Source of the DNA: Bacillus chungangensis
GTDB taxonomy: Bacteria > Bacillota > Bacilli > Bacillales > Bacillaceae_C
Direction of reading: 5' to 3'
DNA length: 64,000 nucleotides
NCBI RefSeq assembly: GCF_030812995.1
Contig: NZ_JAUSTT010000010.1
Coordinates: forward strand, 87,665-151,664
Part shown: piece after piece, positions 54,777 through 63,905 of the stretch
Numbering within the stretch: the stretch's first letter is position 1
Layout: each line of letters starts with the position of its first letter
Notes under the pieces: model-generated
Databases searched by the model: none
Told to the model about the DNA's origin: nothing
What the model saw: only the letters and a program-made list of their open reading frames with translations
Position numbers and translations under genes: made by a program

Positions 54777-55595
54777 TTATCCCTCTTCTACGTAGAGTTT
54801 CGTTCTTCCTACATGCCGATCATCAAGCAATTCAGAAACTCGATTCACCAGTAATAGATGTGGAAGGGGTATATGTCTCATGGCTTCATCCACTCTGGTT
54901 TTAGCATGTTTAATATACTGTTCGCAGATATCCAGCAGCCGTTTTTGATCCCATGGCTCTTCCTTCCTTGGTCTTGGCAATGCATGTACGGCAAATTTTT
55001 TAAACGCTTCAAATAGGATGGACGTTTCCCCTCTCATAAAAAGTGTTTTTTCGGTCTGCAATCTTTTTAAAAATAGCATTTCTTTTCCTAGCAGGTAGGT
55101 TGTTGAAGCATTAAAAAACAAACAAAATTGACGTAGTATTGCAGATTCTATTTCCTGCAGACTGTGAAAAAAACAATCCAAATCTTTACTTTGAAGCTGA
55201 TAGACAGCAACCTTGTGCTCATTAACAGCTTTAATGCCTTTCGCTAGCGTGCGAATCAAAGGGATATTTTCTGTTTCGGCTAAAATTTTATAATAAAGTC
55301 CACTAAAATAGTCGCCTGCTAAAACAGTAAGCTGGCGTTGCTTTAATATCCCATGATGATTCGACACTTGCTCATGAGTATCAAGGGCAATATTAACAAA
55401 CATGGCTGTTGCAATTAAGGTTTCAGCATCTTTCTTTGAAACCTCTTGCTCATTCAGACTATTAATGAATAACAGGATCAAATCCTCATCTATAATAGGA
55501 GCTTTGATAAACTTGTTTATATAGTCATGAGAGATTTTCTGTTTGATGATTTTCTTAATTGAGCTAATTTGCTGTCTGCTTGCTTGCAAAGTCAT
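54777..55595 (-). CDS. hepS: Heptaprenyl diphosphate synthase component I
   Basis: A 272-residue all-helical regulatory subunit with HepS features: [56 protein letters not shown] and the C-terminal [26 protein letters not shown]. It lacks the aspartate-rich motifs and is inactive alone; with HepT it sets the C35 chain length. In B. subtilis mtrB lies directly upstream; here a different ORF does. Confidence 0.92.
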   Translation of the reverse strand: MTLQASRQQISSIKKIIKQKISHDYINKFIKAPIIDEDLILLFINSLNEQEVSKKDAETLIATAMFVNIALDTHEQVSNHHGILKQRQLTVLAGDYFSGLYYKILAETENIPLIRTLAKGIKAVNEHKVAVYQLQSKDLDCFFHSLQEIESAILRQFCLFFNASTTYLLGKEMLFLKRLQTEKTLFMRGETSILFEAFKKFAVHALPRPRKEEPWDQKRLLDICEQYIKHAKTRVDEAMRHIPLPHLLLVNRVSELLDDRHVGRTKLYVEEG

Positions 55596-55615
55596 GACCC
55601 TTAATCCCCATTTCT

Positions 55616-55855
55616 TTATTTATTACTCTTTGTTGTATCAAACAGTGTCGCAACCTTATCCATCGCCTGAAAAACCGGCAAGCATGAGCAAAGTTTTTCA
55701 GGCAATACCGACAAATGAATGTCGATTTTTTTTGATAGCGGCTTCTTGAATAAACGATAAAAGAGCATAGTGAACATTATAACATTAATTATCGTTGTTA
55801 TCTGCATTTCTCGTTTTTTTCTATCAATATTCTTAATAATCTTGCTGGTATTCAT
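55616..55855 (-). CDS. Hypothetical 79-aa protein in the mtrB position
   Basis: A 79-codon frame starting at ATG 55855: basic N-terminus (MNTSKIIKNIDRKKREM), one hydrophobic stretch (ITTIINVIMFTMLFYRLF, about 19-36) and a short C-terminal part with two cysteines (LPEKLCSCLPVFQAMDKVATLF). It bears no resemblance to the TRAP protein MtrB expected between folE and hepS. The ribosome site is weak (AGATAGAAGAG). It could be a small single-pass membrane protein or a chance frame. Confidence 0.4.
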   Translation of the reverse strand: MNTSKIIKNIDRKKREMQITTIINVIMFTMLFYRLFKKPLSKKIDIHLSVLPEKLCSCLPVFQAMDKVATLFDTTKSNK

Positions 55856-55878
55856 TCTCTTCTATCTCATCATACAAA

Positions 55879-56445
55879 TTAAGCTTTAATAAATGCAAGC
55901 ACTTCTGATCGCATCAGATGATTATCTGACAATATTCCTCTAACAGCAGTAGTAACTGTTTTGGCGCCTGGCTTTTTAACGCCTCTCATAGTCATACACA
56001 TATGTTCAGCTTCTACAACAACCATTGTGCCGTGCGGATCTAATTTTTCCATGATTGTATCTGCAATTACTGACGTAATCCGTTCTTGTAGTTGAGGACG
56101 GCGTGAAACCGCTTCAACAGCTCGAGCTAATTTACTAAGGCCTGTTACTCTTCCATTTCTCGGAATGTAGGCAACATGTGCCTTTCCGAAAAAAGGAACA
56201 AGGTGATGCTCACACATCGAGAAAAATGGAATGTCCTTTACTAAGACAAGCTCTTCATGTTCTTCACCAAAAATTGTTTCAAAATATTCCCCAGGATCTT
56301 GCTTTAATCCAGAAAAAACTTCTTCATACATTTTGGCGACACGTTTAGGAGTATCCACTAAGCCTTCGCGATTTGGGTCCTCTCCTATTGCTTCTAAAAT
56401 TAAGCGCACCGCTTGTTCTATTTGTATGCGATTCACTTCTAACAT
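55879..56445 (-). CDS. folE: GTP cyclohydrolase I
   Basis: A 188-residue enzyme (MtrA in B. subtilis) that converts GTP to dihydroneopterin triphosphate at the head of folate synthesis. Signatures: [28 protein letters not shown], zinc ligands in [22 protein letters not shown] near 72-93, [25 protein letters not shown], and [21 protein letters not shown] with the third cysteine near 144. GGAGGAAG precedes ATG 56445. It follows hbs, but its usual partner mtrB is missing downstream. Confidence 0.96.
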   Translation of the reverse strand: MLEVNRIQIEQAVRLILEAIGEDPNREGLVDTPKRVAKMYEEVFSGLKQDPGEYFETIFGEEHEELVLVKDIPFFSMCEHHLVPFFGKAHVAYIPRNGRVTGLSKLARAVEAVSRRPQLQERITSVIADTIMEKLDPHGTMVVVEAEHMCMTMRGVKKPGAKTVTTAVRGILSDNHLMRSEVLAFIKA

Positions 56446-56676
56446 CCTACTTCCTCCTAATCATGTCTCATGTCTTGCTGAATTTAACTCAGCCCCTAAG
56501 ACTGTTGATGAAATCGTGGTTTATTTTATAGAAGCTTATAAATATAACATTTTTTCGTTAAGCATGTTATTTTTCATATACTCTATTATCAGATGTAGGG
56601 TCTCATTACTTTTTATATAAAAAAAAGATAATAACATTTCTAATCTTAGCACATGTACTATTAGTGGGCAAAAGAA
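56446..56676. other. hbs-folE spacer, no gene seen
   Basis: AT-rich 230 bp expected to hold the folE promoter. I found no hairpin, repeat copy or credible ORF with a ribosome site. Confidence 0.4.
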
Positions 56677-56703
56677 GAGGACTGCCTGATTGAGACAGTC
56701 CTC
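56677..56703 (-). terminator. Terminator of hbs
   Basis: Stem GAGGACTG / CAGTCCTC with an 11-nt loop, followed on the minus strand by TTCTTTTG, 20 bp after the hbs stop. Confidence 0.8.
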
Positions 56704-56723
56704 CCATACGCTAAAAGTATGTA

Positions 56724-56996
56724 CTACTTTACAGCGTCTTTAAGCGCCTTACCTGGTTTAAATGCAGGTACCTTGCTAGCTGCGATATCAATTTCTTCTC
56801 CAGTTTGCGGGTTGCGTCCTTTTCTTGCAGCACGCTCGCGAACTTCGAAGTTGCCAAAACCAATTAGTTGTACTTTATCTCCATTTGATAGGGCTTTTTG
56901 AATTGTATCAAAAACAGCATCAACTGCTTTTGTTGCATCCTTCTTAGATAGTTCAGTTGCCTCAGCAACACCATTAATTAGGTCTGTCTTGTTCAT
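56724..56996 (-). CDS. hbs: DNA-binding protein HU
   Basis: A 90-residue HU/IHF-family nucleoid protein: [21 protein letters not shown], then [67 protein letters not shown] within the rest. The HU signature [21 protein letters not shown] marks the DNA-binding arm. It is non-specific and bends DNA. ATG 56996 is preceded by GGAGGAGG at 8 bases; GTG 57005 overlaps that site. A long leader (57005-57226) fits strong regulated expression. Confidence 0.97.
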   Translation of the reverse strand: MNKTDLINGVAEATELSKKDATKAVDAVFDTIQKALSNGDKVQLIGFGNFEVRERAARKGRNPQTGEEIDIAASKVPAFKPGKALKDAVK

Positions 56997-57226
56997 GCCA
57001 TTCACCTCCTCCCAAAGAAAGTGTGGTTACTTAACCTATTTCCGTTATTAACATTTGTAAACATTTCTGTCGGTTTCTATACATTTGAACTCAAAAATAG
57101 GCATGAAATGCAGAAAAACATTGTCTTAACAGCATTTCTGTTTAAAAGATTATCATATTAAAATTCGCTTAGCAAGATTAATTCATGATTTATTCATAAG
57201 TTTTCTATTGTTCGCGAAAAAAAAAT

Positions 57227-57256
57227 GCCAAGCACCTCTATGCTTGGCATTTTTTC
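57227..57256 (-). terminator. Terminator of spoIVA
   Basis: Stem ATGCCAAGCA / TGCTTGGCAT (57235-57250) with a 6-nt loop and eight T downstream on the minus strand; its upstream A-run touches the stop codon. Confidence 0.9.
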
Positions 57257-58734
57257 TACAGAATAATTGCAATTAACCCACCCGATCCTTCGTTAATAAT
57301 TCGTTCCAGCGTCTCCTTTAGCTTATATCTAGCGTTTTCTGGCATCAACGCTAGTTTTGCCTGGATGCCTTCGCGAACAATGGAGCTCAAACTTCTACCG
57401 AATATATCAGAATTCCAAATTGACAGCGGATCATCTTCGAAATCTTGCATCAAATAGCGAACGAGCTCTTCACTTTGTTTTTCTGTTCCAATGATTGGAG
57501 CAAACTCTGACTCGACATCGACCTTGATCATGTGAATAGATGGAGCAACAGCCCGCAGTCTAACACCGAATCGAGCCCCTTGGCGTATGATTTCAGGCTC
57601 ATCAAGACTCATATCTTCCAATGATGGTGCGGCAATGCCATATCCCGTTTGCCTCACCATTTTAATTGCATCTGAAATGTGATCATATTCTCCTTTTGCG
57701 TGTGCAAATTCTTGCATCAGCTCTAGTAAATGATCCTTGCCCCGAATTTCAACCCCAACAATTTCTTTTAAGACTTGATCATATAGTTCGTCAGGAGCGT
57801 GGAGATCTATTTCTGCAATTCCTTGCCCCATGTCAACACCAGCTAACCCTGCATCTTCGATAAAATCAAAATCATTAAAATGATGAACTACACGGTCGAC
57901 ATCACGAAGTCTTTTAATATCTTTTACTGTTTCCTTTACTGCATCTTGATAATGAACTTGCAGCCAATGATTTTCGCGGAGAACCATCACCCAGCTCGGC
58001 AAATTGACATTCACCTCAACGACTGGAAATTCGTAGAGAGCTTCCCGCAGTACATTAAGTACATCCGCTTCCCGCATATTTTCCACAGACATTGCTAAAA
58101 CAGGAATATCATATTTTTCAGTTAATTCATTACGAAGCATTTCTGTTTCGGAATGATGAGGCCGCGCAGAATTAATTACTACGATAAATGGCTTGCCTAC
58201 TTCCTTTAATTCAGCAATTACTCTTTCCTCTGCCTCTACATAATCCTGGCGAGGAATCTCTCCAATTGTTCCATCCGTTGTCACAACAACTCCTAAAACC
58301 GAATGTTCTTGAATCACTTTTCTCGTTCCTATTTCAGCCGCTTCATGAAAAGAAATAGGTTCTTCATACCAAGGAGTATGAATCATTCGTGGTCCGTTTT
58401 CATCTTCATATCCCTTAGCTCCTGGCACTGTATAACCTACACAGTCCACGAGACGAACATTCACTTCTAAGCCTTCGTCCACTTGAACAGTAGCAGCTTG
58501 ATTTGGGACGAATTTAGGTTCGGTCGTCATAATTGTTTTGCCGGCCGCACTTTGCGGTAGTTCATCCTGTGCTCTTACCCGCTCTCCCTCATTGCTAATA
58601 TTAGGCAATACGACGAGTTCCATGAACTTTTTAATAAAAGTTGATTTACCAGTGCGGACTGCACCAACAACTCCTAAATAAATATCGCCGCCTGTTCTCT
58701 CGGCAATATCTTTAAAAATATCCACCTTCTCCAA
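57256..58734 (-). CDS. spoIVA: Spore coat/cortex morphogenetic ATPase SpoIVA
   Basis: A 492-residue cytoskeletal ATPase that polymerises on the outer forespore membrane as the basement layer of the coat. Walker A GVVGAVRTGKSTF has the ATP lysine at residue 30; LVDCVGYTVPGAKGYE provides the Walker B-like region near 98-113; the C-terminus SIVREGIQAKLALMPENARY ends GSGGLIAIIL. It is recruited by SpoVM. The frame is open to ATG 58791, but TTG 58734 has GGGAGG 7 bases upstream and gives exactly the B. subtilis length, so TTG is the start. Mother-cell (sigma-E) expression is expected; I could not fix the promoter. Confidence 0.96.
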   Translation of the reverse strand: MEKVDIFKDIAERTGGDIYLGVVGAVRTGKSTFIKKFMELVVLPNISNEGERVRAQDELPQSAAGKTIMTTEPKFVPNQAATVQVDEGLEVNVRLVDCVGYTVPGAKGYEDENGPRMIHTPWYEEPISFHEAAEIGTRKVIQEHSVLGVVVTTDGTIGEIPRQDYVEAEERVIAELKEVGKPFIVVINSARPHHSETEMLRNELTEKYDIPVLAMSVENMREADVLNVLREALYEFPVVEVNVNLPSWVMVLRENHWLQVHYQDAVKETVKDIKRLRDVDRVVHHFNDFDFIEDAGLAGVDMGQGIAEIDLHAPDELYDQVLKEIVGVEIRGKDHLLELMQEFAHAKGEYDHISDAIKMVRQTGYGIAAPSLEDMSLDEPEIIRQGARFGVRLRAVAPSIHMIKVDVESEFAPIIGTEKQSEELVRYLMQDFEDDPLSIWNSDIFGRSLSSIVREGIQAKLALMPENARYKLKETLERIINEGSGGLIAIIL

Positions 58735-58852
58735 TGCATACCCTCCCATCATTAAGTTCCTCGGGCACATCATCCGTAAATGATTGGACAATATATGTTA
58801 TGATGTTGTCCTATTCCGTTATGCCACAAAATTTTATTCATTCATACAAATT

Positions 58853-59060
58853 TTAAAGTGAAACTTTCATTAGCAGGTGTTTTCATTCGTCCTTGACTAA
58901 TGAGAAGTAGAACAAAGTCTTGGGTCATCGTTGTTCACTTTTTTCTTCGTGCGATGAATATATAGTGAAGCGTTCCTTATTTGTTGCAGCGTCTCCTTGC
59001 AGCCGACATCTTATTTTAGTCAGCCTTAAAACCAATCTAAATTGTGACTAGTTGAAAATT
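58853..59060 (-). mobile_element. Decayed dispersed element upstream of spoIVA
   Basis: The right end TTAAAGTGAAACTTTCATTA and TTGACTAATGAGAAGTAGAA match well. TTTTTTCTTCGTGCGATG and GCGTTCCTTATTTGTTGCAG match the central module. Beyond AACCAATCTAAATTGTGACT the left-end half is almost unrecognisable. Part of the 450-bp spoIVA-yphF gap. Confidence 0.6.
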
Positions 59061-59142
59061 TTCTCATCTAAAAAAGCACTTTATTTTCAGTCATGTGAAA
59101 TAAAAAAGCAATCTATTTGATTGGAGACGTTTTAATTAAAAA

Positions 59143-59181
59143 AACGCTTCTTCTATAAGTATATTTAATAGAAGAAGCGTT
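59143..59181 (-). terminator. Terminator of yphF
   Basis: A 14-bp perfect stem AACGCTTCTTCTAT / ATAGAAGAAGCGTT with an 11-nt loop and TTTTTAATT downstream on the minus strand. Confidence 0.9.
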
Positions 59182-59185
59182 ATGC

Positions 59186-59914
59186 TTATTTAGTCATAAA
59201 GACAGGCTCATTTTTTTCATCTATTGTATACGGCAAAGAATAAGCAGGAACAAAGAACGAATTATCTGTCAAGATTGGTCGAATATCATCACCAGGCTGA
59301 TAGGAATAGTTCTTTTCTTGTAAAGTTAGATAAAGATCGCTGCTATAGTCCACTTGCACTTCACCAGAACCCGTTATTAATAACGGCAGGTGATGGTTCG
59401 TATATGGAGAAACAACATAAGGCTCCTCTTCATAGCCAAGACGCGAGTAGTCTAATGTATAGACATTATTGGCTACCTGTTCCTTAAATGGAGGATACCC
59501 TTGCGTATGAAGACGCAATCTTAATTCACGAATCTCCTCAGTTATTCTTAAATCTAATAATTTTACTTTCGGCTCTGTTTCGACATCAATTAAAACATAT
59601 TGAAAGGGGCCGCCATTTTCATATGCGTTCCCTGGGTAATCCGGCAAATAGGCGGGGACAAGTTTTTGAAAATCAATTACGTACTTCATGTAGATAGACG
59701 TATCATTATCTTTCGTCTTAATGGGAAGGATGCCGCCTTTGTCTTTTTGAAATGCCTCAACAGCTGTTTGGACTGACAAAATCTGTGTTTCATATGGAAT
59801 CTGATTTTCTACTCTTTTCTCTTGAGGATACAAACAACCGCTTAATAAGCTAACAATAATCATAAACAAAAAAGTAAAAAAAGTCCGTCTTAATGTATGT
59901 TTTTTCCTTGCCAT
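59186..59914 (-). CDS. yphF: YphF lipoprotein
   Basis: A 242-residue protein with a basic start (MARKKHTLRRTFF), a hydrophobic signal and the lipobox LLSGC at about residues 23-27, so it is predicted to be lipidated and surface-anchored. The mature part has no known catalytic motif; YphF-type features include QILSVQTAVEAFQKDKGGILPIKTKDNDT and LVPAYLPDYPGNAYENGGPFQYVL. Function unknown. It lies downstream of yphE, as in B. subtilis. Confidence 0.88.
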   Translation of the reverse strand: MARKKHTLRRTFFTFLFMIIVSLLSGCLYPQEKRVENQIPYETQILSVQTAVEAFQKDKGGILPIKTKDNDTSIYMKYVIDFQKLVPAYLPDYPGNAYENGGPFQYVLIDVETEPKVKLLDLRITEEIRELRLRLHTQGYPPFKEQVANNVYTLDYSRLGYEEEPYVVSPYTNHHLPLLITGSGEVQVDYSSDLYLTLQEKNYSYQPGDDIRPILTDNSFFVPAYSLPYTIDEKNEPVFMTK

Positions 59915-60013
59915 CTATTAAAATTCCTTTCTAAACAGTCATACAATCTAATCTAATAAGCAACAGACTTCCGCTAGACAATTCCATCTCTTCTCGTCGC
60001 TGCCTGCTTAGTT

Positions 60014-60214
60014 TTAGCTTGTGGGGCCAGAAAAAACGATATAAATCATCATTACACTTCCAGAAATCAAACATATATAAGCTATAAATGTTGTAAAAAA
60101 TTTTAAGACTCGATTTTTAAGCTTAAATCTACTGACATAAATCGTTACAAAGGCAATAAACAATAGGGCCATTCCTAAGATGGAAACCCACATATTGAAC
60201 ATGGATAAAGACAT
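60014..60214 (-). CDS. yphE: YphE, small membrane protein (DUF2768)
   Basis: A 66-residue protein with two membrane helices (MWVSILGMALLFIAFVTIYV, residues 8-27; FFTTFIAYICLISGSVMMIYIVF, 39-61) separated by a short basic loop (RFKLKNRVLK). This is the YphE/DUF2768 pattern; function unknown. ATG 60214 has GGGGG 7 bases upstream. It lies between gpsA and yphF in the expected order. Confidence 0.85.
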   Translation of the reverse strand: MSLSMFNMWVSILGMALLFIAFVTIYVSRFKLKNRVLKFFTTFIAYICLISGSVMMIYIVFSGPTS

Positions 60215-60402
60215 TTAAAAACCCCCAATCTGTCTATTGTTCATGCCTATTAATAGGCAACAATATTATAGCATATGAAAAGAAGATAAGTAATTTGTTC
60301 TGTTTTGTTCTCACATAAATACATCGCTATTTAATAGCGGCAACAACCCCCATCAAAGTCAGTCTCTTCTCATCAGAATCCAGCAAAGACGCTGGATTGA
60401 TG

Positions 60403-61461
60403 TTAAGAACTGCAATCTGTAAATGCTTGCCGCAAATCCATTAAATCTTCCATTTCATGCGTTTTAATTCTGCCCATGAGTTGATCTACAGCGTCTTTTG
60501 GATGTGTGTCTTTGAATAAGATATGATAGAGTGCATCTGTAATTGGCATTGTTGCGCCATATTTCTTACTGAGCTGGTAGGCAGCCTTTGTTGTCCGAAC
60601 GCCTTCTACTACCATGCCCATACTATTCAACACTTCATCAAGCGTTTTTCCTTTACCAAGCATATTCCCCGCCCGCCAATTTCGCGAATGTACACTTGTG
60701 CAAGTAACAATTAGATCTCCAATTCCAGTAAGACCTGAAAAAGTAAAAGGATTAGCTCCCATTTTTATTCCGAGTCGTGCAATTTCGGCTAGTCCACGTG
60801 TCATGAGTGCTGCTTTTGCATTATCCCCATAACCAATCCCATCTGAAACTCCTGCAGCTAATGCAATGATATTTTTCAAAGCGCCCCCAATTTCCACTCC
60901 GACAATATCAGGATTCGTGTAGACTCGAAAATGCTGATTCATAAATATATCCTGGATCGCCTCGGCAGCCTCTCTGTTTTTTGAAGCTACAGTTACTGTA
61001 GTTGGATGTCTCAGACTCACTTCTTCAGCGTGGCTGGGTCCGGACAGCACAACAATATCTTTCAGTAATTCTAAAGGCATTGTCTCCTCAATCATTTCCG
61101 AAATCCGCAAATGCGTGTCTGGTTCAATGCCTTTACTAACATGGACAACTGTTAAAGGGGTTTGTTGAACAGCAGCAATGTTGGCTGTTACTTCACGAAT
61201 CGCTTTTGTCGGAACTGCAAGCACAATTGTATCAATTCCCTCTAATGATTTCTCTAAAGCATGATAGCCTTTGATCGTTTTTGGCAATGAAATGCCTGGC
61301 AAGTAGTGTTCATTGGTATGATTATTATTTATTTCCTCTATTTGGTCCTTTTTATGTCCCCATAGACGTACATCATGCCCGTTATCTGCTAGTACGATCG
61401 CTAATGCTGTTCCCCAGCTTCCAGCTCCGATAACAGTTAAGGTTTTTTTTTGCTTCGTCAA
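60403..61461 (-). CDS. gpsA: Glycerol-3-phosphate dehydrogenase [NAD(P)+]
   Basis: A 352-residue enzyme making sn-glycerol-3-phosphate for phospholipids. NAD-binding loop LTVIGAGSWGTALAIVLADNG near residues 8-28; VHVSKGIEPDT near 108; VLSGPSHAEEV; catalytic lysine in GVEIGGALKNIIALAAGVSDG near 190-210; GLTGIGDLIVTCTSVHSRNWRAG near 250. The start is TTG 61461, 6 bases after AGGTG, giving a slightly longer N-terminus than B. subtilis. It follows der. Confidence 0.95.
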   Translation of the reverse strand: MTKQKKTLTVIGAGSWGTALAIVLADNGHDVRLWGHKKDQIEEINNNHTNEHYLPGISLPKTIKGYHALEKSLEGIDTIVLAVPTKAIREVTANIAAVQQTPLTVVHVSKGIEPDTHLRISEMIEETMPLELLKDIVVLSGPSHAEEVSLRHPTTVTVASKNREAAEAIQDIFMNQHFRVYTNPDIVGVEIGGALKNIIALAAGVSDGIGYGDNAKAALMTRGLAEIARLGIKMGANPFTFSGLTGIGDLIVTCTSVHSRNWRAGNMLGKGKTLDEVLNSMGMVVEGVRTTKAAYQLSKKYGATMPITDALYHILFKDTHPKDAVDQLMGRIKTHEMEDLMDLRQAFTDCSS

Positions 61462-61506
61462 CTATTTCACCTGCTTTATTTATCATCAAAATCTCATTAC
61501 AAACAT

Positions 61507-62817
61507 TTAGCTTCTTTTTCTAGCAATAATACGAATAGGAGTGCCTTCAAACATAAAAGCATCTCGTATTCGATTTTCTAAAAACCTTTGATAGGAAAAA
61601 TGCATCAGCTCGGTATCATTGACAAAAATGACAAACGTAGGCGGCTTCACTGCTACCTGTGTAGCGTAATAAATGCGCAACCGTCTTCCACGGTCAGTTG
61701 GTGTAGGATTCATGGCGACCGCATCTTGAATTACTTCATTTAATACACTTGATTGTATCCGCATTGCATGATTTTCACTAACAGTATTAATGACAGGCAA
61801 GAGTGTCTTCAATCTTTTTTTTGTCACTGCAGATAAAAACACGATTGGTGCATAGCTTAAAAATTGAAAATGATCACGAATCTGCTCTTCAAATAATTTC
61901 ATTGTTCTATCATCTTTTTCAATCGTATCCCACTTATTAACGACAATAATCACAGCACGGCCAGCTTCATCGGCATAGCCGGCTATCTTCTTATCCTGTT
62001 CTCTTATTCCTTCTTCAGCGTTTAATACAACAAGTACAACATCTGAACGTTCAATCGCTCTTAACGCTCGAAGTACACTATATTTCTCTGTACTCTCATA
62101 TACTTTTCCTTTTTTTCTCATTCCAGCGGTATCAATAATCACATATTCCTTTTCTCCATATGTATAAGGTGAATCAATTGCATCTCTTGTTGTGCCGGCA
62201 ATATCACTAACGATGACACGCTCTTCCCCCAAAATAGCATTCACCAACGAAGACTTCCCAACATTTGGACGTCCAATTAGACAAAACTTAATAACATCTT
62301 CGTTATAATCAATTGCCTCTTCATTCGGAAAATGTTTTACTGCTTCATCAAGCAGGTCGCCTAAACCTAGTCCATGTGCACCTGAAATTGGAAATGGTTC
62401 GCCAAAGCCCAAAGCATAAAAATCATAAATCTGATCACGCATTTCTGGATTGTCTACTTTATTAACAGCCAAGACAACGGGCTTTTTAGATCTATATAAT
62501 ATTTTTGCCACCTGCTCATCTGCTGTTGTTACTCCTTCACGGCCATTTGTGATAAAGATGATCACATCTGCTTCTTCAATTGCTATTTCCGCTTGTTGTC
62601 GAATTTGTTCCAAGAATGGTTCATCACCAATATCAATTCCACCAGTATCGATGAGATTAAATTCATGAGTCAACCATTCGGCAGAGCTATAAATTCTATC
62701 TCTCGTTACTCCTGGAATATCTTCAACAATCGAGATTCGTTCTCCTACTATACGGTTAAAAATCGTCGATTTCCCTACATTCGGTCTCCCGACAATTGCA
62801 ATTACCGGTTTTGTCAT
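61507..62817 (-). CDS. der: Double-Era GTPase Der (EngA)
   Basis: A 436-residue ribosome-assembly GTPase with two tandem G domains and a KH-like C-terminus. First P-loop [14 protein letters not shown] at 10-23 with DTGGID; second P-loop [15 protein letters not shown] near 182-197 with [14 protein letters not shown] and NKWD are the base-recognition motifs. It matures the 50S subunit. ATG 62817 is used over ATG 62820 because AGGTG is 7 bases away and the length then equals that of B. subtilis. Confidence 0.97.
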   Translation of the reverse strand: MTKPVIAIVGRPNVGKSTIFNRIVGERISIVEDIPGVTRDRIYSSAEWLTHEFNLIDTGGIDIGDEPFLEQIRQQAEIAIEEADVIIFITNGREGVTTADEQVAKILYRSKKPVVLAVNKVDNPEMRDQIYDFYALGFGEPFPISGAHGLGLGDLLDEAVKHFPNEEAIDYNEDVIKFCLIGRPNVGKSSLVNAILGEERVIVSDIAGTTRDAIDSPYTYGEKEYVIIDTAGMRKKGKVYESTEKYSVLRALRAIERSDVVLVVLNAEEGIREQDKKIAGYADEAGRAVIIVVNKWDTIEKDDRTMKLFEEQIRDHFQFLSYAPIVFLSAVTKKRLKTLLPVINTVSENHAMRIQSSVLNEVIQDAVAMNPTPTDRGRRLRIYYATQVAVKPPTFVIFVNDTELMHFSYQRFLENRIRDAFMFEGTPIRIIARKRS

Positions 62818-62949
62818 CATCCTTCACCTGCTACTTTATCTGAATTTGCTTTTGTTTACTGATTTTTAAATATTTTATGATGAGAATATTTATATGATGT
62901 GATTAGCATCCCTAAGTGATTTATTAAAAAATGCGAATCAAATAGAAAA

Positions 62950-62968
62950 ACCCTTTTAGAGAAAAGGG
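62950..62968 (-). terminator. Terminator downstream of yphA
   Basis: CCCTTTT / AAAAGGG with a CTCT loop, followed on the minus strand by TTTTTC. It separates yphA from der. Confidence 0.7.
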
Positions 62969-63062
62969 GAAGCTCTTTCATTTTAACAGTTATTTTTTCT
63001 GCAAGCAATTTTATGCTGTATTCATTGCCGAAAACAGCGAAATAGCATGATTATTTTTTAAG

Positions 63063-63671
63063 TTAATGCCTCATGCCCTTCATGTTGTTTAATGTTATTT
63101 TTTGTAAAATGATGCGTGGAAGTCTCCGAAAAAAATAAAAACTGAGGAAAGGAAAACTTGAAATCATAAGCGTATCTAAAAATTCTGGGGATCCTGCTAA
63201 ATAAGGCATTCCCCATTTTGATAAAATCATTGCAAAAAGGATTTCGCCATGAATCATTCCAGCAGTCATCATACTAAGTTGAGAAAATATATCCTTGTTT
63301 TCTAATAGCCAAATAAGCAAAAACATATAAGCGCATATAAGGATGCGGCGATCTAGCATCAACCAGACGGGATCAATGATTTCAAACAATAAAAAGCCTG
63401 TATATCCTAGTGAAACAATGCAAATCGAAATGAAGTTATACAATCTTTTTCTTATATCAAAGCGCGAAATGGCTAAATAAGCAAGGAGTAAAAGCACAAC
63501 TGCTGTCAATTGGATTTTTAAAAATAAAATAGAAAAAGTAAAAGGAACAAATATGATGAGCAATAAAGAAAAAATCGCTAGAAATAAACGAGGCTGCGTT
63601 TGTTTTGGCAATAAAAAAGTTGCTATGATCCAGACAGCCCACATACACCATAAAAAAATAGTTCCAGCCAT
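63063..63671 (-). CDS. seaA: Spore envelope assembly membrane protein SeaA (YphA)
   Basis: A 202-residue polytopic membrane protein with about six helices (FLWCMWAVWIIATFLL, LFLAIFSLLLIIFVPFTFSIL, LTAVVLLLLAYLAI, FISICIVSLGYTGFLLFEII, ILICAYMFLLIWLLE, FLDTLMISSFPFLSFYFF) and a conserved MTAGMIHGEILFAMILSKWGMPYLAGSPEF segment. This and its place upstream of der identify it as YphA, reported in B. subtilis to affect spore envelope assembly. GGGAGGTG precedes ATG 63671. Confidence 0.85.
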   Translation of the reverse strand: MAGTIFLWCMWAVWIIATFLLPKQTQPRLFLAIFSLLLIIFVPFTFSILFLKIQLTAVVLLLLAYLAISRFDIRKRLYNFISICIVSLGYTGFLLFEIIDPVWLMLDRRILICAYMFLLIWLLENKDIFSQLSMMTAGMIHGEILFAMILSKWGMPYLAGSPEFLDTLMISSFPFLSFYFFRRLPRIILQKITLNNMKGMRH

Positions 63672-63789
63672 TATATTTCACCTCCCATTTTTCAAGTATA
63701 GGAGGATTTTCGTTTATTTAATCATCTGCTTCGAAAAATTTTACCGCTTAGCATAGTCGAGGGAAATTTTGATGGGATAAATATAGCAT

Positions 63790-63905
63790 TTATCTAGTTT
63801 GTTCGGGCGCAACGAAGAAAACTTTAGCGATACATCGTTCGAAAAACAGTCCACTCAAGTACTACGAGAACATGGTTGTTTTAGTTTGGAACTTTTTGTA
63901 TGAGT
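63790..63905 (+). mobile_element. Decayed dispersed element at the right edge
   Basis: Plus-strand matches: TTTGTTCGGGCGCAACGAAG, GAAAACTTTAGCGATACATC, GTTCGAAAAACAGTCC, CTACGAGAACATGGTTGT, TTTAGTTTGGAACTTTTTGT. It corresponds to the interior and right half of the family. The group II intron end follows directly. Confidence 0.5.

Noticed and set aside
63457..63681. 74-aa frame overlapping yphA start
   Set aside because: Alternative-frame shadow of the well-supported membrane protein YphA.
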